From NCBI GenBank assembly GCA_910577195.1, contig CAJTLP010000010.1, positions 1-43,338 on the forward strand: a DNA stretch of 43,338 nucleotides. Direction: 5' to 3'. A program made the position numbers and the translations under genes. This document shows, one piece after another, positions 7,864-16,690 of the stretch (position 1 is the stretch's first letter; every line of letters begins with the position of its first letter). The notes under the pieces are model-generated. The model saw only the letters and a list, made by a program, of their open reading frames with translations, ran no database searches and was not told the DNA's origin. Source of the DNA: an uncultured Eubacterium sp. (GTDB lineage: Bacteria > Bacillota > Clostridia > Oscillospirales > Acutalibacteraceae).

Positions 7864-10455
7864 ATGAAAAAGATAGTTGTCGGTATTTTGGCTCACGTCG
7901 ATTCAGGCAAGACTACGCTTTCCGAAGCATTATTATATCAGTCAGGCAATATCAATAAGCTTGGCAGGGTTGACCACAGGGATTCTTTTTTAGATACATT
8001 TTCTCTTGAACGTGATCGTGGTATCACCATTTTTTCAAAGCAGGCAGTTTTAAAATATAAAGATACTGAATTTACTTTGCTTGATACTCCCGGTCACGTG
8101 GATTTTTCTGCCGAGACGGAACGTACGCTCCAGGTGCTTGATTATGCAGTTCTGGTAATCAGTGCTACTGACGGTATTCAGAGCCATACGCAAACCTTAT
8201 GGAAGCTGCTTTCAAAATATAATGTACCGTGCTTTATTTTTATAAATAAAATGGATCTGGACAATGCCGATAAGAAACGAGTGATCACTGAGCTGAAAAC
8301 GAAATTCAGTGACGGCTGTGTGGATTTCAGCAATGAGGATAAGGACGAATTCTATGAAAATATTGCCCTTTGTGATGAAGCACTTTTAAATCAATATTAT
8401 GAAACGGAAACGGTAAAAACCGATGATATTATCAACTGTATTAAGGATAGAAAAATTTTTCCCTGTCTGTTCGGCTCAGCGCTTAAATTAACAGGTGTGA
8501 ATGCATTCCTCGACTGCTTATATAATTATACCGAAATGCCGCAGTACGGCAGTGCATTCGCAGGAAAGGTATATAAAATTTCAGAGGATAAGGGTCAGCG
8601 GCTCACTTTCTTAAAAATCACAGGCGGAAATCTTAAGGTTAAGGAAATACTTCAGTCGGATAAAAATAAAAATTCTGAAAAGATAAATCAGATCAGGATT
8701 TATTCAGGTGAAAAATTTACTGCTGTGGATACTGCATCAGCAGGCACAATATGTGCAGTAACAGGTATAACCTTTACAAAATCCGGAGACGGCTTGGGCA
8801 TAGAAAACAGCACAGGTCTGCCTGTTCTTGAGCCGGTGCTCACGTATAAATTAAATCTTCCTACTGATGTGGATGTTCATACTGCACTTGAAAAAATGAG
8901 GATTCTTGAAAATGAAGACCCTCAGCTCAAGGTAGTATGGAATGAGCGTTTGGGTGAAATCAATGTTCAGCTTATGGGTGATATCCAACTGGAAATTCTG
9001 CAGGCAATTATCCGTGACCGTTTTGGTATTGATGCACAATTCGGCAAAGGAAATATCATATTTAAGGAAACGATTTCAGATACAGTCGAGGGGGTAGGGC
9101 ATTTTGAACCGCTCAGGCATTATGCAGAGGTTCATCTCCTGCTCAAACCGTTAAAAAGGGACAGCGGCGTTGTGTTCAAAACCGGCTGCAAGGAGGATTT
9201 GCTCGATAAAAACTGGCAGAGACTTATATTAACGCATCTGTATGAAAAGACGCATATCGGTGTGCTTACAGGCTCGCCGATAACGGATATGGAAATAACG
9301 CTGGTGTCAGGCAGGGCACACGCAAAGCATACAGAGGGCGGTGATTTCCGACAGGCAACCTACAGAGCAGTAAGACAGGGACTGCGCTCGGCAAACAGTG
9401 TTTTGCTTGAACCTGTTTATGAATTTACATTGGAGGTGCCGACGGAGAATATAGGCAGAGCAATGATGGATATTCAGCGTATGTCAGGCAGCTTTAATCC
9501 GCCTGAAACCGTTGGTGATTCTTCCGTTATAAATGGTACTGCTCCTGTTTCAACGATGTATGACTACTCAAGAGATGTTATGCAGTATACGCACGGTAAG
9601 GGCAAGTTGATGTGTGCTTTAAAGGGATATGAGCCTTGTCATAATGCCGATGAGGTGATTGCGGATATCGGCTATGATTGTGATGCAGATACGGACAATC
9701 CCTGTGATTCTGTTTTCTGCTCGCACGGTGCAGGATACAATGTGAAATGGAATGAAATCAAAAGCCATATGCATCTGCCCAGTGCTCTTTCAACGCCTAA
9801 AAGCGATTACGTGCAGAGTATAAGCAAAACCGAATTTTCAAAATGTAAGGATAAGGACAACCTCTTTGCGCTTGATAAGGAGCTTATGCAGATTTTTGAG
9901 CAGACCTATGGTCCGATAAAAAATCGTTCGGCAAATCAGAATCATTTCACTTTTACGCAAAAAGCCGAAAGTAAGAACGAAAATAAGAAGTATAAATCAT
10001 CACGCCCTGCGAGATATGATGGTACGGAATATCTGCTGGTTGACGGCTACAATGTTATTTTTGCGTGGGACAGCCTCAAGGAGCTGTCAAAGGACAATAT
10101 TGAGGGTGCAAGGAATATGCTGATTAATATTCTTTGTAATTATCAGGGCTATAAAAAGTGTGAGGTAATTCTTGTTTTCGATGCCTATAAGGTTAAGGGC
10201 AGCAGCCGTGAGGTTGAAAAGGTAAACAATATTAACATTGTCTATACCAAAGAGGCTGAAACTGCGGATATGTATATTGAAAAGGTGTCGCATAAGCTGG
10301 CGAAAAATAATAAGGTAAGGGTTGTTACCTCCGATGCACTTGAACAGCTTATTATCTTGGGCAACGGTGCACTGCGTGTTTCGTCAAGGGAATTCCTCTA
10401 TGAAATTCAGCAGGCAGAGGAGGATATCAGAACTATCATTTCCGAAACGCATTAA
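7864..10455 (+). CDS. Tet(M)/EF-G-type translational GTPase fused to a C-terminal YacP/Rae1-like NYN endonuclease domain
   Basis: This 863-residue fusion has a ribosome-protection-type GTPase at about 1-650. It shows G1 AHVDSGKTT, switch I RDRGIT, G3 DTPGH, G4 NKMD and G5 GSAL, then EF-G-like domains II-V. The domain IV tip reads HTEGGDFR instead of the STPADFR loop of Tet(M)/Tet(O). A charged linker (about 655-720) leads to an NYN/PIN domain at about 721-863. Its acidic residues are D727 (LLVDGYN), D773 (VFDAYK), D802 (ETAD) and D824 (VTSD), followed by SSREFLYEI, the pattern of YacP/Rae1, the ribosome-associated endoribonuclease. Classic Tet proteins are about 640 residues and lack this domain. 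The inferred role is a GTPase that docks at the A site and cuts or rescues mRNA. Tetracycline resistance is not supported. Confidence 0.85.
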   Translation: MKKIVVGILAHVDSGKTTLSEALLYQSGNINKLGRVDHRDSFLDTFSLERDRGITIFSKQAVLKYKDTEFTLLDTPGHVDFSAETERTLQVLDYAVLVISATDGIQSHTQTLWKLLSKYNVPCFIFINKMDLDNADKKRVITELKTKFSDGCVDFSNEDKDEFYENIALCDEALLNQYYETETVKTDDIINCIKDRKIFPCLFGSALKLTGVNAFLDCLYNYTEMPQYGSAFAGKVYKISEDKGQRLTFLKITGGNLKVKEILQSDKNKNSEKINQIRIYSGEKFTAVDTASAGTICAVTGITFTKSGDGLGIENSTGLPVLEPVLTYKLNLPTDVDVHTALEKMRILENEDPQLKVVWNERLGEINVQLMGDIQLEILQAIIRDRFGIDAQFGKGNIIFKETISDTVEGVGHFEPLRHYAEVHLLLKPLKRDSGVVFKTGCKEDLLDKNWQRLILTHLYEKTHIGVLTGSPITDMEITLVSGRAHAKHTEGGDFRQATYRAVRQGLRSANSVLLEPVYEFTLEVPTENIGRAMMDIQRMSGSFNPPETVGDSSVINGTAPVSTMYDYSRDVMQYTHGKGKLMCALKGYEPCHNADEVIADIGYDCDADTDNPCDSVFCSHGAGYNVKWNEIKSHMHLPSALSTPKSDYVQSISKTEFSKCKDKDNLFALDKELMQIFEQTYGPIKNRSANQNHFTFTQKAESKNENKKYKSSRPARYDGTEYLLVDGYNVIFAWDSLKELSKDNIEGARNMLINILCNYQGYKKCEVILVFDAYKVKGSSREVEKVNNINIVYTKEAETADMYIEKVSHKLAKNNKVRVVTSDALEQLIILGNGALRVSSREFLYEIQQAEEDIRTIISETH

Positions 10456-10529
10456 TGCTTCGGAATCAATTCAAGTACTATTTCTTTGGAAATATTTTGA
10501 CAAATTTGTATGATGAGGAGGTTATTTTA

Positions 10530-11078
10530 ATGATGAATTTTATCCGTCTTGCTGACAATAAAGAAGATGAAAAGCTTGTAAAGGCATTATATAACAAAGC
10601 GTTTCCTGTTCAGGAGCGTATGCCGTATTTTATTTTGAAATATAAGTCAAAGAAAGGCAATGCCGATTTTTTCAAAATCTATGATGACAGTATTTTTGTC
10701 GGCTTATGTTATTGTGTTTTTTATAAGGATATACTGTATATTTTTTATCTTGCTGTTGACGAATCACGCAGAGGTAAAGGCTATGGCAGCAGGGTACTGC
10801 AATATATTGAGGAAAAGTACAGTGATTACAGAATTATACTCAATATTGAAGAGGTTACTAAAAACTGTTCAAATTATGAGCAGCGACTGTCCAGAAAAGC
10901 ATTTTATCAGAAAAACGGATTCTTTGCTCTTGATTATAATGTGAAAGAGGGAAGCGTTGTTTATGAAAATCTTTGCTGCAGTAAGAACGGTGAAGGTGTA
11001 AGTAAGCAGGAGTACTTTGAAATGATGAAAAGCTTTTTCGGCGGATTTTATATCTTTTATAAGCTCTTCTCCTCTTAA
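10530..11078 (+). CDS. GNAT-family N-acetyltransferase
   Basis: This is a 182-residue GCN5-related acetyltransferase. Motif A is visible as LAVDESRRGKGYGSRVL, carrying the R-x-x-G-x-G acetyl-CoA pyrophosphate loop, and a late FYQKNGF matches motif B. The frame is open from 10455, but the ATG at 10530 has GAGGAGG at 10515-10521, eight bases upstream, and gives a standard N-terminus (MMNFIRLAD). The gene follows the GTPase-nuclease gene by 74 bases with no terminator between and may be cotranscribed. The acceptor substrate is unknown. Confidence 0.85.
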   Translation: MMNFIRLADNKEDEKLVKALYNKAFPVQERMPYFILKYKSKKGNADFFKIYDDSIFVGLCYCVFYKDILYIFYLAVDESRRGKGYGSRVLQYIEEKYSDYRIILNIEEVTKNCSNYEQRLSRKAFYQKNGFFALDYNVKEGSVVYENLCCSKNGEGVSKQEYFEMMKSFFGGFYIFYKLFSS

Positions 11079-11093
11079 AATGTATAAAAAAAT

Positions 11094-11134
11094 AAGCCTT
11101 CTGATTTATCATTTCGTTCATCAGAAGGCTTTTG
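11094..11134. terminator. Bidirectional terminator between the GNAT gene and the COG2509 gene
   Basis: AAGCCTTCTGAT (11094-11105) pairs with ATCAGAAGGCTT (11120-11131), with T-rich sequence on both sides. It serves both convergent genes. Confidence 0.85.
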
Positions 11135-11140
11135 TTATTA

Positions 11141-12538
11141 TTAATCTTTTTCAGCAAGCTTGCGTCCCATAAGAACACCCATAACACTTGCCATCATAAG
11201 TCCTCTTGTCCAGCCTGAGCTGTCACCGAGACAGTGCAGACCCTTGATATTTGTGTTCAGGTCTGTGTCCATTTTTACCTTGTTGCTGTAGAATTTAAGC
11301 TCAGGGCTGTAAAGCAGTGTTTCAGTGGATGCAAAGCCCGGAACAACTACATCAAGCATTTTGATAAATTCAATGATGTTCGTCATTGCCCGATAAGGCA
11401 TAGCTGCGGTTATGTCACCTGCTACTGCATCCTTGAGCGTTGGCTTTACGTTGCTTTTGGAAAGTTCATGCGGCCAGGTCCTTTTTCCGTCCAGGATATC
11501 ACCGAAACGCTGTACCATAATGTGTCCTGCACCGAGCATATTTGTAAGCTCGCCGACCTTTTGTGCATACTCAATCGGCTGATTGAACGGTTCCGTGAAA
11601 TTGTGGCTTACAAGGATTGCAAGGTTGGTGTTTTCACTCTTTTTGTCCTTATAACTGTGACCGTTTACAACAGCAAGGTCGTTGTCATAATTTTCCTGTG
11701 CAACAAATCCGCCCGGATTCTGACAGAAGGTACGTACCTTGTTTTTCCAGGGCTTAGGATAACCAATCAGCTTTGATTCGTAAAGTGTCTCATTTACCTT
11801 TTCCATGATTTCATTTCTGCATTCTACACGAACACCGATGTCAACCGTGCCGGGCTTGTGGGCAATATGGTGCTCAGTGCAAAGCTTTTCAAGCCAGTCT
11901 GCACCGCGTCTGCCTGTTGCAATAACAACTTCTTTAGCAGTGATTCCTTTGTCACTTCCGTTATCGTCGATGATAACGCCTTTGCAGCTTTTTTCTTCAA
12001 GTATAAGATTTTTGCACTCGGTTGAGAAAAGCATTTCAACACCGTTTTCAAGAAGATAGGTCTGAATTCTGTAGTAAAGCTCCTGCGCCTTTTCGGTGCC
12101 GAGATGACGAATCGGACAATCAACCAGCTTAAGACCTGCTTTGATTGCATTCTTTCTTATTTCTTTAATTGCTTCTCCTGTATAAACGCCCTCAACCTTT
12201 GTGTCTGCACCGAATTCAAGGTAAATTTTATCCGTATAGTCAATGAGCTCCTGAGCAAAGTCACTGCCGATAAGATCCGGCAAATCACCGCCTACCTCAT
12301 AGCTGAGGCTGAGCTTTCCGTCGGAAAATGCACCTGCACCGGAGAAACCGGTTGTGATTGCACAGCTTGGCTTGCAGTTGACACACTGACCTGTTTTGTC
12401 CTTAGGGCAGTGTCTTTTCTCAACAGGCTTTCCTTTTTCAATCAGAAGTATTCTTTTATCTGATTTGTGCCTGATCAGCTCGAGTGCTGTGAAAATGCCT
12501 GCAGGACCTGAGCCTACAATGATTAAATCGTAATCCAT
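11141..12538 (-). CDS. NAD(P)/FAD-dependent oxidoreductase, COG2509 type
   Basis: This is a 465-residue flavoprotein. The FAD-binding Rossmann motif is VGSGPAGIFTALE at residues 8-20, followed by IEKG. A cysteine cluster (CPKDKTGQCVNCKPSC) lies at about 44-59, then TTGFSGAGAFSDGKL, which is typical of the uncharacterised FAD-dependent dehydrogenases of COG2509. The C-terminus has a second dinucleotide-type segment (GLHCLGDSSGWTRGL). The substrate is unknown. The start ATG has AAGGAG a few bases upstream. Transcription probably begins near 12620 and passes through a leader with competing hairpins (separate entry), so expression is likely controlled by attenuation. Confidence 0.85.
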   Translation of the reverse strand: MDYDLIIVGSGPAGIFTALELIRHKSDKRILLIEKGKPVEKRHCPKDKTGQCVNCKPSCAITTGFSGAGAFSDGKLSLSYEVGGDLPDLIGSDFAQELIDYTDKIYLEFGADTKVEGVYTGEAIKEIRKNAIKAGLKLVDCPIRHLGTEKAQELYYRIQTYLLENGVEMLFSTECKNLILEEKSCKGVIIDDNGSDKGITAKEVVIATGRRGADWLEKLCTEHHIAHKPGTVDIGVRVECRNEIMEKVNETLYESKLIGYPKPWKNKVRTFCQNPGGFVAQENYDNDLAVVNGHSYKDKKSENTNLAILVSHNFTEPFNQPIEYAQKVGELTNMLGAGHIMVQRFGDILDGKRTWPHELSKSNVKPTLKDAVAGDITAAMPYRAMTNIIEFIKMLDVVVPGFASTETLLYSPELKFYSNKVKMDTDLNTNIKGLHCLGDSSGWTRGLMMASVMGVLMGRKLAEKD

Positions 12539-12570
12539 AACGTTCTCCTTGTGTGCAGTTTTATTTGGAT

Positions 12571-12621
12571 AAAAAACAGGCCAAACCGCAATGGTTCGAC
12601 CTGAAATTTACAACCTATTGC
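12571..12621 (-). promoter_or_regulatory. Attenuator-like leader with competing terminator and antiterminator stems
   Basis: On the minus strand an 11-bp stem (12603-12593 with 12587-12577, two G-U pairs) is followed by six Ts (12576-12571), a rho-independent terminator lying before the coding region. The 5' end of the transcript, GCAATAGGTT (12621-12612), can instead pair with AACCATTGC (12596-12588), which forms the ascending-arm end and loop of the terminator. The two structures exclude each other. On the plus strand two stem positions are mismatches rather than wobbles, which supports the minus strand as the functional one. The ligand or trans factor is unknown, and I recognise no known riboswitch class. 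Confidence 0.7.
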
Positions 12622-12626
12622 ATATC

Positions 12627-12655
12627 ATATTAGCATATTCAGAAAATTTTGTCAA
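12627..12655 (-). promoter_or_regulatory. Sigma-A promoter of the COG2509 oxidoreductase
   Basis: Reading the minus strand, TTGACA (12655-12650) and TAATAT (12632-12627) are 17 bases apart. The predicted transcription start, near 12621-12619, coincides with the 5' arm of the antiterminator stem. Confidence 0.8.
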
Positions 12656-12749
12656 ATCACACTCTGCTATATTGACAATAAATTTGTACTTTTTAAGCAT
12701 ATATTTATTAATATGGCTCAAGCTGACTCTTGTTTTATTCTACTCTTAC

Positions 12750-12778
12750 TTGCTTATGTAAAATGTTTCTGTTATAAT
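12750..12778 (+). promoter_or_regulatory. Sigma-A promoter of the peptidase/ABC operon
   Basis: TTGCTT at 12750-12755, a 17-base spacer, and TATAAT at 12773-12778. The first gene starts 46 bases downstream. Confidence 0.65.
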
Positions 12779-12823
12779 AAATTTATTATAATATTATGTT
12801 ATGTTTTATGAACGGAGAATCAT

Positions 12824-13279
12824 ATGAATGATTTTAAGTCAATAAAGGAAATTCTTGATACAACAGGCAAATATACCGGTCTTACAATGGGAACATCAAT
12901 GGAGCCGCTCATACATCATCAGCGTGATAATATTATTGTTGTTAAAAATAAGGGCAGGCTTAAGAAATACGATATCCCTGTGTATGTAACGAAGAACGGA
13001 AAATATATAATGCACCGTGTTACGAAGGTGTGTGACGACCACTATGTTATTGTCGGTGACAATCTTTTAAGGCGTGAATATGTAACGGATGATATGATTT
13101 GTGGTGTGCTTGTGGGCTTTTATAAAAACGGAAAGCGTTATGTGGATCTGGAAAACTCAGTGCCATATAAGATTTACTCCAGAATATGGGTGGCACTTCT
13201 TCCGATAAGGCCTGTTCTTTTAATTTTTACAAGAGGTGTCAGCTATATAAGGCGTCATTGCTTTAAAAGAGGGGAATAA
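12824..13279 (+). CDS. S24/S26-family (signal-peptidase-like) protein
   Basis: This 151-residue protein has the nucleophile motif of the S24/S26 peptidases, GTSMEPLI, near residues 24-31. A second conserved block, YIMHRV, is followed by VIVGDN, which resembles the region around the general base of signal peptidase I and related proteins. Unlike ordinary signal peptidase I there is no N-terminal membrane helix; a hydrophobic stretch near the C-terminus (IWVALLPIRPVLLIF) may associate with membrane. It is followed six bases later by an ABC exporter. Such pairs commonly process and export small peptides, but I find no precursor here. The start has GGAG upstream. Confidence 0.75.
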   Translation: MNDFKSIKEILDTTGKYTGLTMGTSMEPLIHHQRDNIIVVKNKGRLKKYDIPVYVTKNGKYIMHRVTKVCDDHYVIVGDNLLRREYVTDDMICGVLVGFYKNGKRYVDLENSVPYKIYSRIWVALLPIRPVLLIFTRGVSYIRRHCFKRGE

Positions 13280-13285
13280 ACGAAT

Positions 13286-14977
13286 TTGGAAAATACTACA
13301 AATAAAATCAATAAATCCGATAAGGCTGTTATCAGCTGGATTTTAAAGGTCTGCAAAAGTCAGATACCGACACTGGTTTTTCTTGTTGCGGTAAATGTGA
13401 TTCACGGTGTTACTTCAGTAATGTTTGCAAACTTTTCAAAAAATGTGATTGACGGTGCTACAGTTTATCATAATGTGAATCATATTATTAAATTTGCACT
13501 TGCTCTTTTAGGTGTTGTCATTCTTCAGACAACGCTCAGCATAACAAGAAGCTGTGTTTCCGAAAGGTGCAAGGGCAGGCTTGATATTGAGCTGAAAAGG
13601 CATCTTCTCGATGTTATTATGAAAAAGGACTATTCTGTTGTAACCGCCTATCACACAGGTGAGCTGCAGAACAGAATGTTCAATGATGTAAATGTTGTTA
13701 CGGAAAGCTTTACAAGAATTCTGCCGCAGGGTATTTTCTTCTGCACAAAGCTTTTGAGCTCGCTTATTTATCTTATTGTTATTGACAAGGTTTTTGCGCT
13801 TGTTTTCGTAATTGGCGGCTGCGTGGTATTTGCTGTTACTCAGATGTTCAGAAAGCAGCTTAAGGAGCTCCATAAAAGAGTACAGGAAACGGAGGGCAAA
13901 ACCCGTTCCTTTATCCAGGAAATTGTATCCAATCTTTTGGTCGTTAAAGCATTTTCTGTTGAGGATAAAATTCAAAAGGAGACGGATGAGCTTCAGGAGG
14001 AGAATTTCTCAGCAAAAATTAAACGAAGAAATTTCAGTATTTTTGCAAATACAGGTCTTAATTCCGTGTTCAGCATAGGTACGGTGTTTGCTGTTGCATT
14101 TGGTGCGTGGCGTCTTTTAAACGGTCTTATGACCTATGGAACAGTAACAGCTATGCTTCAGCTTGTTAACCAGGTTCAGTCACCCTTTGCATCTTTATCC
14201 GGAGTGATGCCGCAGTATTTTTCAATGATTGCATCTGCGGAAAGACTGATTGAAATTGATTCAATCAAAGATGAAATATGTGTAAATGATAATAAAATTG
14301 ATGCGGATGATACTTATAATAAAATGTCCGAAATTTTATTTCATAATATCAGCTTTAAGTATGACAGGGATATCATTTTTGACAATACTTCTTTTTCTGT
14401 TAATAAAGGTGATTTTGTTGCTATTATGGGTATTTCCGGTATCGGAAAAAGCACACTGCTTAAACTCCTTTTAGGTGTGTTCAATACGCAGGGCGGTGAA
14501 ATTCTTCTTAAAACATCAGCCGGTGACATACCTATTGATAAAAATACAAGACGCCTCTTCTCCTATGTTCCGCAGGGGAATATGGTGATATCAGGTACAA
14601 TCAGGGAGAATCTTACTTTTATCAATGAACATGCAACCGATGAGGAAATAGAAAAAGCGGTGAGAGTAAGCTGTGCAAAGCAGTTTATCGACGAACTGCC
14701 ATTGGGGCTTGATACCGTCATCGGCGAAAAGGGAATGGGTCTTTCTGAGGGTCAGGTTCAGCGCCTTGCAATTGCCAGAAGTCTGCTTTCCAAGTCACCG
14801 ATATTACTTCTTGATGAAGCAACATCCGCATTGGATGAGGAGACAGAAAAACAGTTTTTAACAAATCTCAGAGAGCTTGATGATATGACCTGTATTATTG
14901 TGTCACATAAAAAGGCTGCAATTGAGATTTGTGATAAAAATATACAAATAATGAATGGGAAGATTGTTGAGGGGTAA
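13286..14977 (+). CDS. ABC transporter, fused permease/ATPase (exporter type)
   Basis: This is a 563-residue half-transporter with an N-terminal six-helix membrane domain (about 1-320) and a C-terminal ATPase. Walker A is GISGIGKST, the signature is LSEGQVQR (Glu in place of the usual Gly), and Walker B is ILLLDEATSALD. A VSHKKAA H-loop follows. It should act as a homodimer exporting a lipid, drug or peptide. The start is a TTG at 13286 with GAGGGG upstream; no ATG is available near the expected N-terminus. It lies six bases after the S26-like gene and overlaps the frame of the next gene, consistent with one operon. Confidence 0.88.
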   Translation: MENTTNKINKSDKAVISWILKVCKSQIPTLVFLVAVNVIHGVTSVMFANFSKNVIDGATVYHNVNHIIKFALALLGVVILQTTLSITRSCVSERCKGRLDIELKRHLLDVIMKKDYSVVTAYHTGELQNRMFNDVNVVTESFTRILPQGIFFCTKLLSSLIYLIVIDKVFALVFVIGGCVVFAVTQMFRKQLKELHKRVQETEGKTRSFIQEIVSNLLVVKAFSVEDKIQKETDELQEENFSAKIKRRNFSIFANTGLNSVFSIGTVFAVAFGAWRLLNGLMTYGTVTAMLQLVNQVQSPFASLSGVMPQYFSMIASAERLIEIDSIKDEICVNDNKIDADDTYNKMSEILFHNISFKYDRDIIFDNTSFSVNKGDFVAIMGISGIGKSTLLKLLLGVFNTQGGEILLKTSAGDIPIDKNTRRLFSYVPQGNMVISGTIRENLTFINEHATDEEIEKAVRVSCAKQFIDELPLGLDTVIGEKGMGLSEGQVQRLAIARSLLSKSPILLLDEATSALDEETEKQFLTNLRELDDMTCIIVSHKKAAIEICDKNIQIMNGKIVEG

Positions 14978-14981
14978 AAGT

Positions 14982-16685
14982 ATGTTATTAACGAAATGGG
15001 GTAAAAATCTCGACTGTGAGCATCCTTTGCAGGAATATCCTAGACCGCAGTTTGTAAGGGACAGCTACATAAATCTGAATGGAAAATGGAATTTTGCCAT
15101 TACAAAAGAAGATAGATTGCCTACGGCATATCCGGGAAATATTATTGTTCCGTTTTCTCCTGAAACGCCGCTTTCCGGTGTGTCAAGAGTGATTCACCCT
15201 GATGATAACTTGTTTTATCAAAGAAACTTCACTATTCCCGAAGGCTTTAATAAAGGTAAGGTTTTCATAAATTTTGGTGCAGTAGATCAGGTTGCAAAGG
15301 TATGGATTAACAATAAGTTTGTTGGTGAGCATATCGGCGGATACACTCCTTTTACATTTGATATTACAAAATTTCTTGCTCATGAGGGTGATTTGAATTC
15401 CATTATCGTTCAGGTAAAGGATTATTCGGATACAAGCTCCTATTCACGCGGCAAGCAGAAAATCAAGCGTGGCGGAATATGGTATTCTCCTCAGAGCGGT
15501 ATCTGGCAGTCGGTATGGCTTGAATCCACTCCAAAAGAGCATTTGAGCAGCGTGAAAATTACGCCTGATTTTGATAAGAAAACAGTTGAGTTTGAATATT
15601 TCGGTACCGATGATGTTGAGGTTCTGATTTATGACTGCGGCGAGCTTATTGCTGATACTACAAAGCATATTGTAGAAATACCTGATGCTAAATCGTGGTC
15701 GCCTGAATCACCGTTCTTGTATGATGTTGAATTCAAAGCCTGCGGTGAGACAATTAAATCTTATTTCGGTATGCGTAAATTCTCTCTCGGAATTGACGAA
15801 AAGGGTGTAAAGCGTCTGTTCCTGAATAATGAACCGTATTTCCATAACGGACTTCTTGATCAGGGCTATTATCCGGACGGTTTTCTTACCCCCCCATCAA
15901 ATGATGCTATGGAGGCAGATGTCCTTTTTGCAAAGGCGGCAGGCTTTAATATGCTGAGAAAGCATATTAAAATTGAACCGCTTTTATGGTATCATTACTG
16001 CGATGTTCACGGAATACTCGTATGGCAGGATATGGTAAACGGCGGCGGTGAATACGGCCTTGAAGTTTCGGTTATTCCGTTTGTCGGAATAACACTGGAT
16101 GACCGTAATTACAGGAATTTCCACAGAAGTGATTTAGCCGGCAGAAAAATGTATTATAATGAGCTTAACGAAACCATAAATCATCTTTACAACTGTCCGT
16201 GTATTGCAATGTGGGTGCCGTTTAATGAAGGCTGGGGACAGTTTGACAGTGCTAAGGTATATAAGCTGCTTAAGGAAATGGATCCTACAAGAGTGATTGA
16301 TACCACTTCCGGCTGGCACGATATGGGTGCAAGCGATGTTGTTTCAAAGCATATATACTTTACGCCGATTCGTGTAAAGAAGAGCAGCAGACCTTATGTG
16401 CTTTCCGAGTTCGGCGGATTCAGTATGAGAGTTGAAAACCATACCTTCAATGATAAAATGTTCGGCTATAAAATTTATAAAACAAAAGAAAGTCTTACAA
16501 AGGCTTATTCAAGACTGTTTAATAAAACCATTATCCCTCAGATCAAGGACGGATTGTCCGCAACGGTTTATACACAGCTTACTGATGTTGAGGATGAGCT
16601 TAACGGTCTTATGACCTATGACAGAGCTGTTTCAAAAATTGATATCGACGAGCTCAGAAAAATCAATGAGAATGTGAAATTATAA
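14982..16685 (+). CDS. Glycoside hydrolase family 2 protein
   Basis: This is a 567-residue intracellular enzyme (no signal peptide) with the family 2 plan: an N-terminal jelly-roll sugar-binding domain, an immunoglobulin-like middle domain and a TIM barrel. The acid/base Glu lies in VPFNEGWGQFD and the nucleophile Glu in VLSEFGGFS. GGIWYSPQSGIWQSVWLE is the usual GH2 N-domain signature. Beta-galactosidase, beta-glucuronidase or beta-mannosidase activity are all possible; length and motifs do not settle it. A longer frame opens at 14955 inside the ABC gene, but the ATG at 14982, preceded by GAGGGG, is the natural start. Confidence 0.88.
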   Translation: MLLTKWGKNLDCEHPLQEYPRPQFVRDSYINLNGKWNFAITKEDRLPTAYPGNIIVPFSPETPLSGVSRVIHPDDNLFYQRNFTIPEGFNKGKVFINFGAVDQVAKVWINNKFVGEHIGGYTPFTFDITKFLAHEGDLNSIIVQVKDYSDTSSYSRGKQKIKRGGIWYSPQSGIWQSVWLESTPKEHLSSVKITPDFDKKTVEFEYFGTDDVEVLIYDCGELIADTTKHIVEIPDAKSWSPESPFLYDVEFKACGETIKSYFGMRKFSLGIDEKGVKRLFLNNEPYFHNGLLDQGYYPDGFLTPPSNDAMEADVLFAKAAGFNMLRKHIKIEPLLWYHYCDVHGILVWQDMVNGGGEYGLEVSVIPFVGITLDDRNYRNFHRSDLAGRKMYYNELNETINHLYNCPCIAMWVPFNEGWGQFDSAKVYKLLKEMDPTRVIDTTSGWHDMGASDVVSKHIYFTPIRVKKSSRPYVLSEFGGFSMRVENHTFNDKMFGYKIYKTKESLTKAYSRLFNKTIIPQIKDGLSATVYTQLTDVEDELNGLMTYDRAVSKIDIDELRKINENVKL

Positions 16686-16690
16686 CAGGT

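Noticed and set aside
7864..10455. Reading the GTPase as an ordinary tetracycline resistance gene.
   Set aside because: The domain IV tip differs from that of Tet(M)/Tet(O), there is a nuclease domain instead of the Tet C-terminus, no regulatory leader, and no mobile-element context.
12714..12812. A 32-codon frame starting ATGGCTCAAGCT, considered as a peptide precursor for the downstream peptidase and exporter.
   Set aside because: There is no ribosome binding site, it overlaps the promoter of the next operon, and the translated sequence is simply what AT-rich DNA would give.
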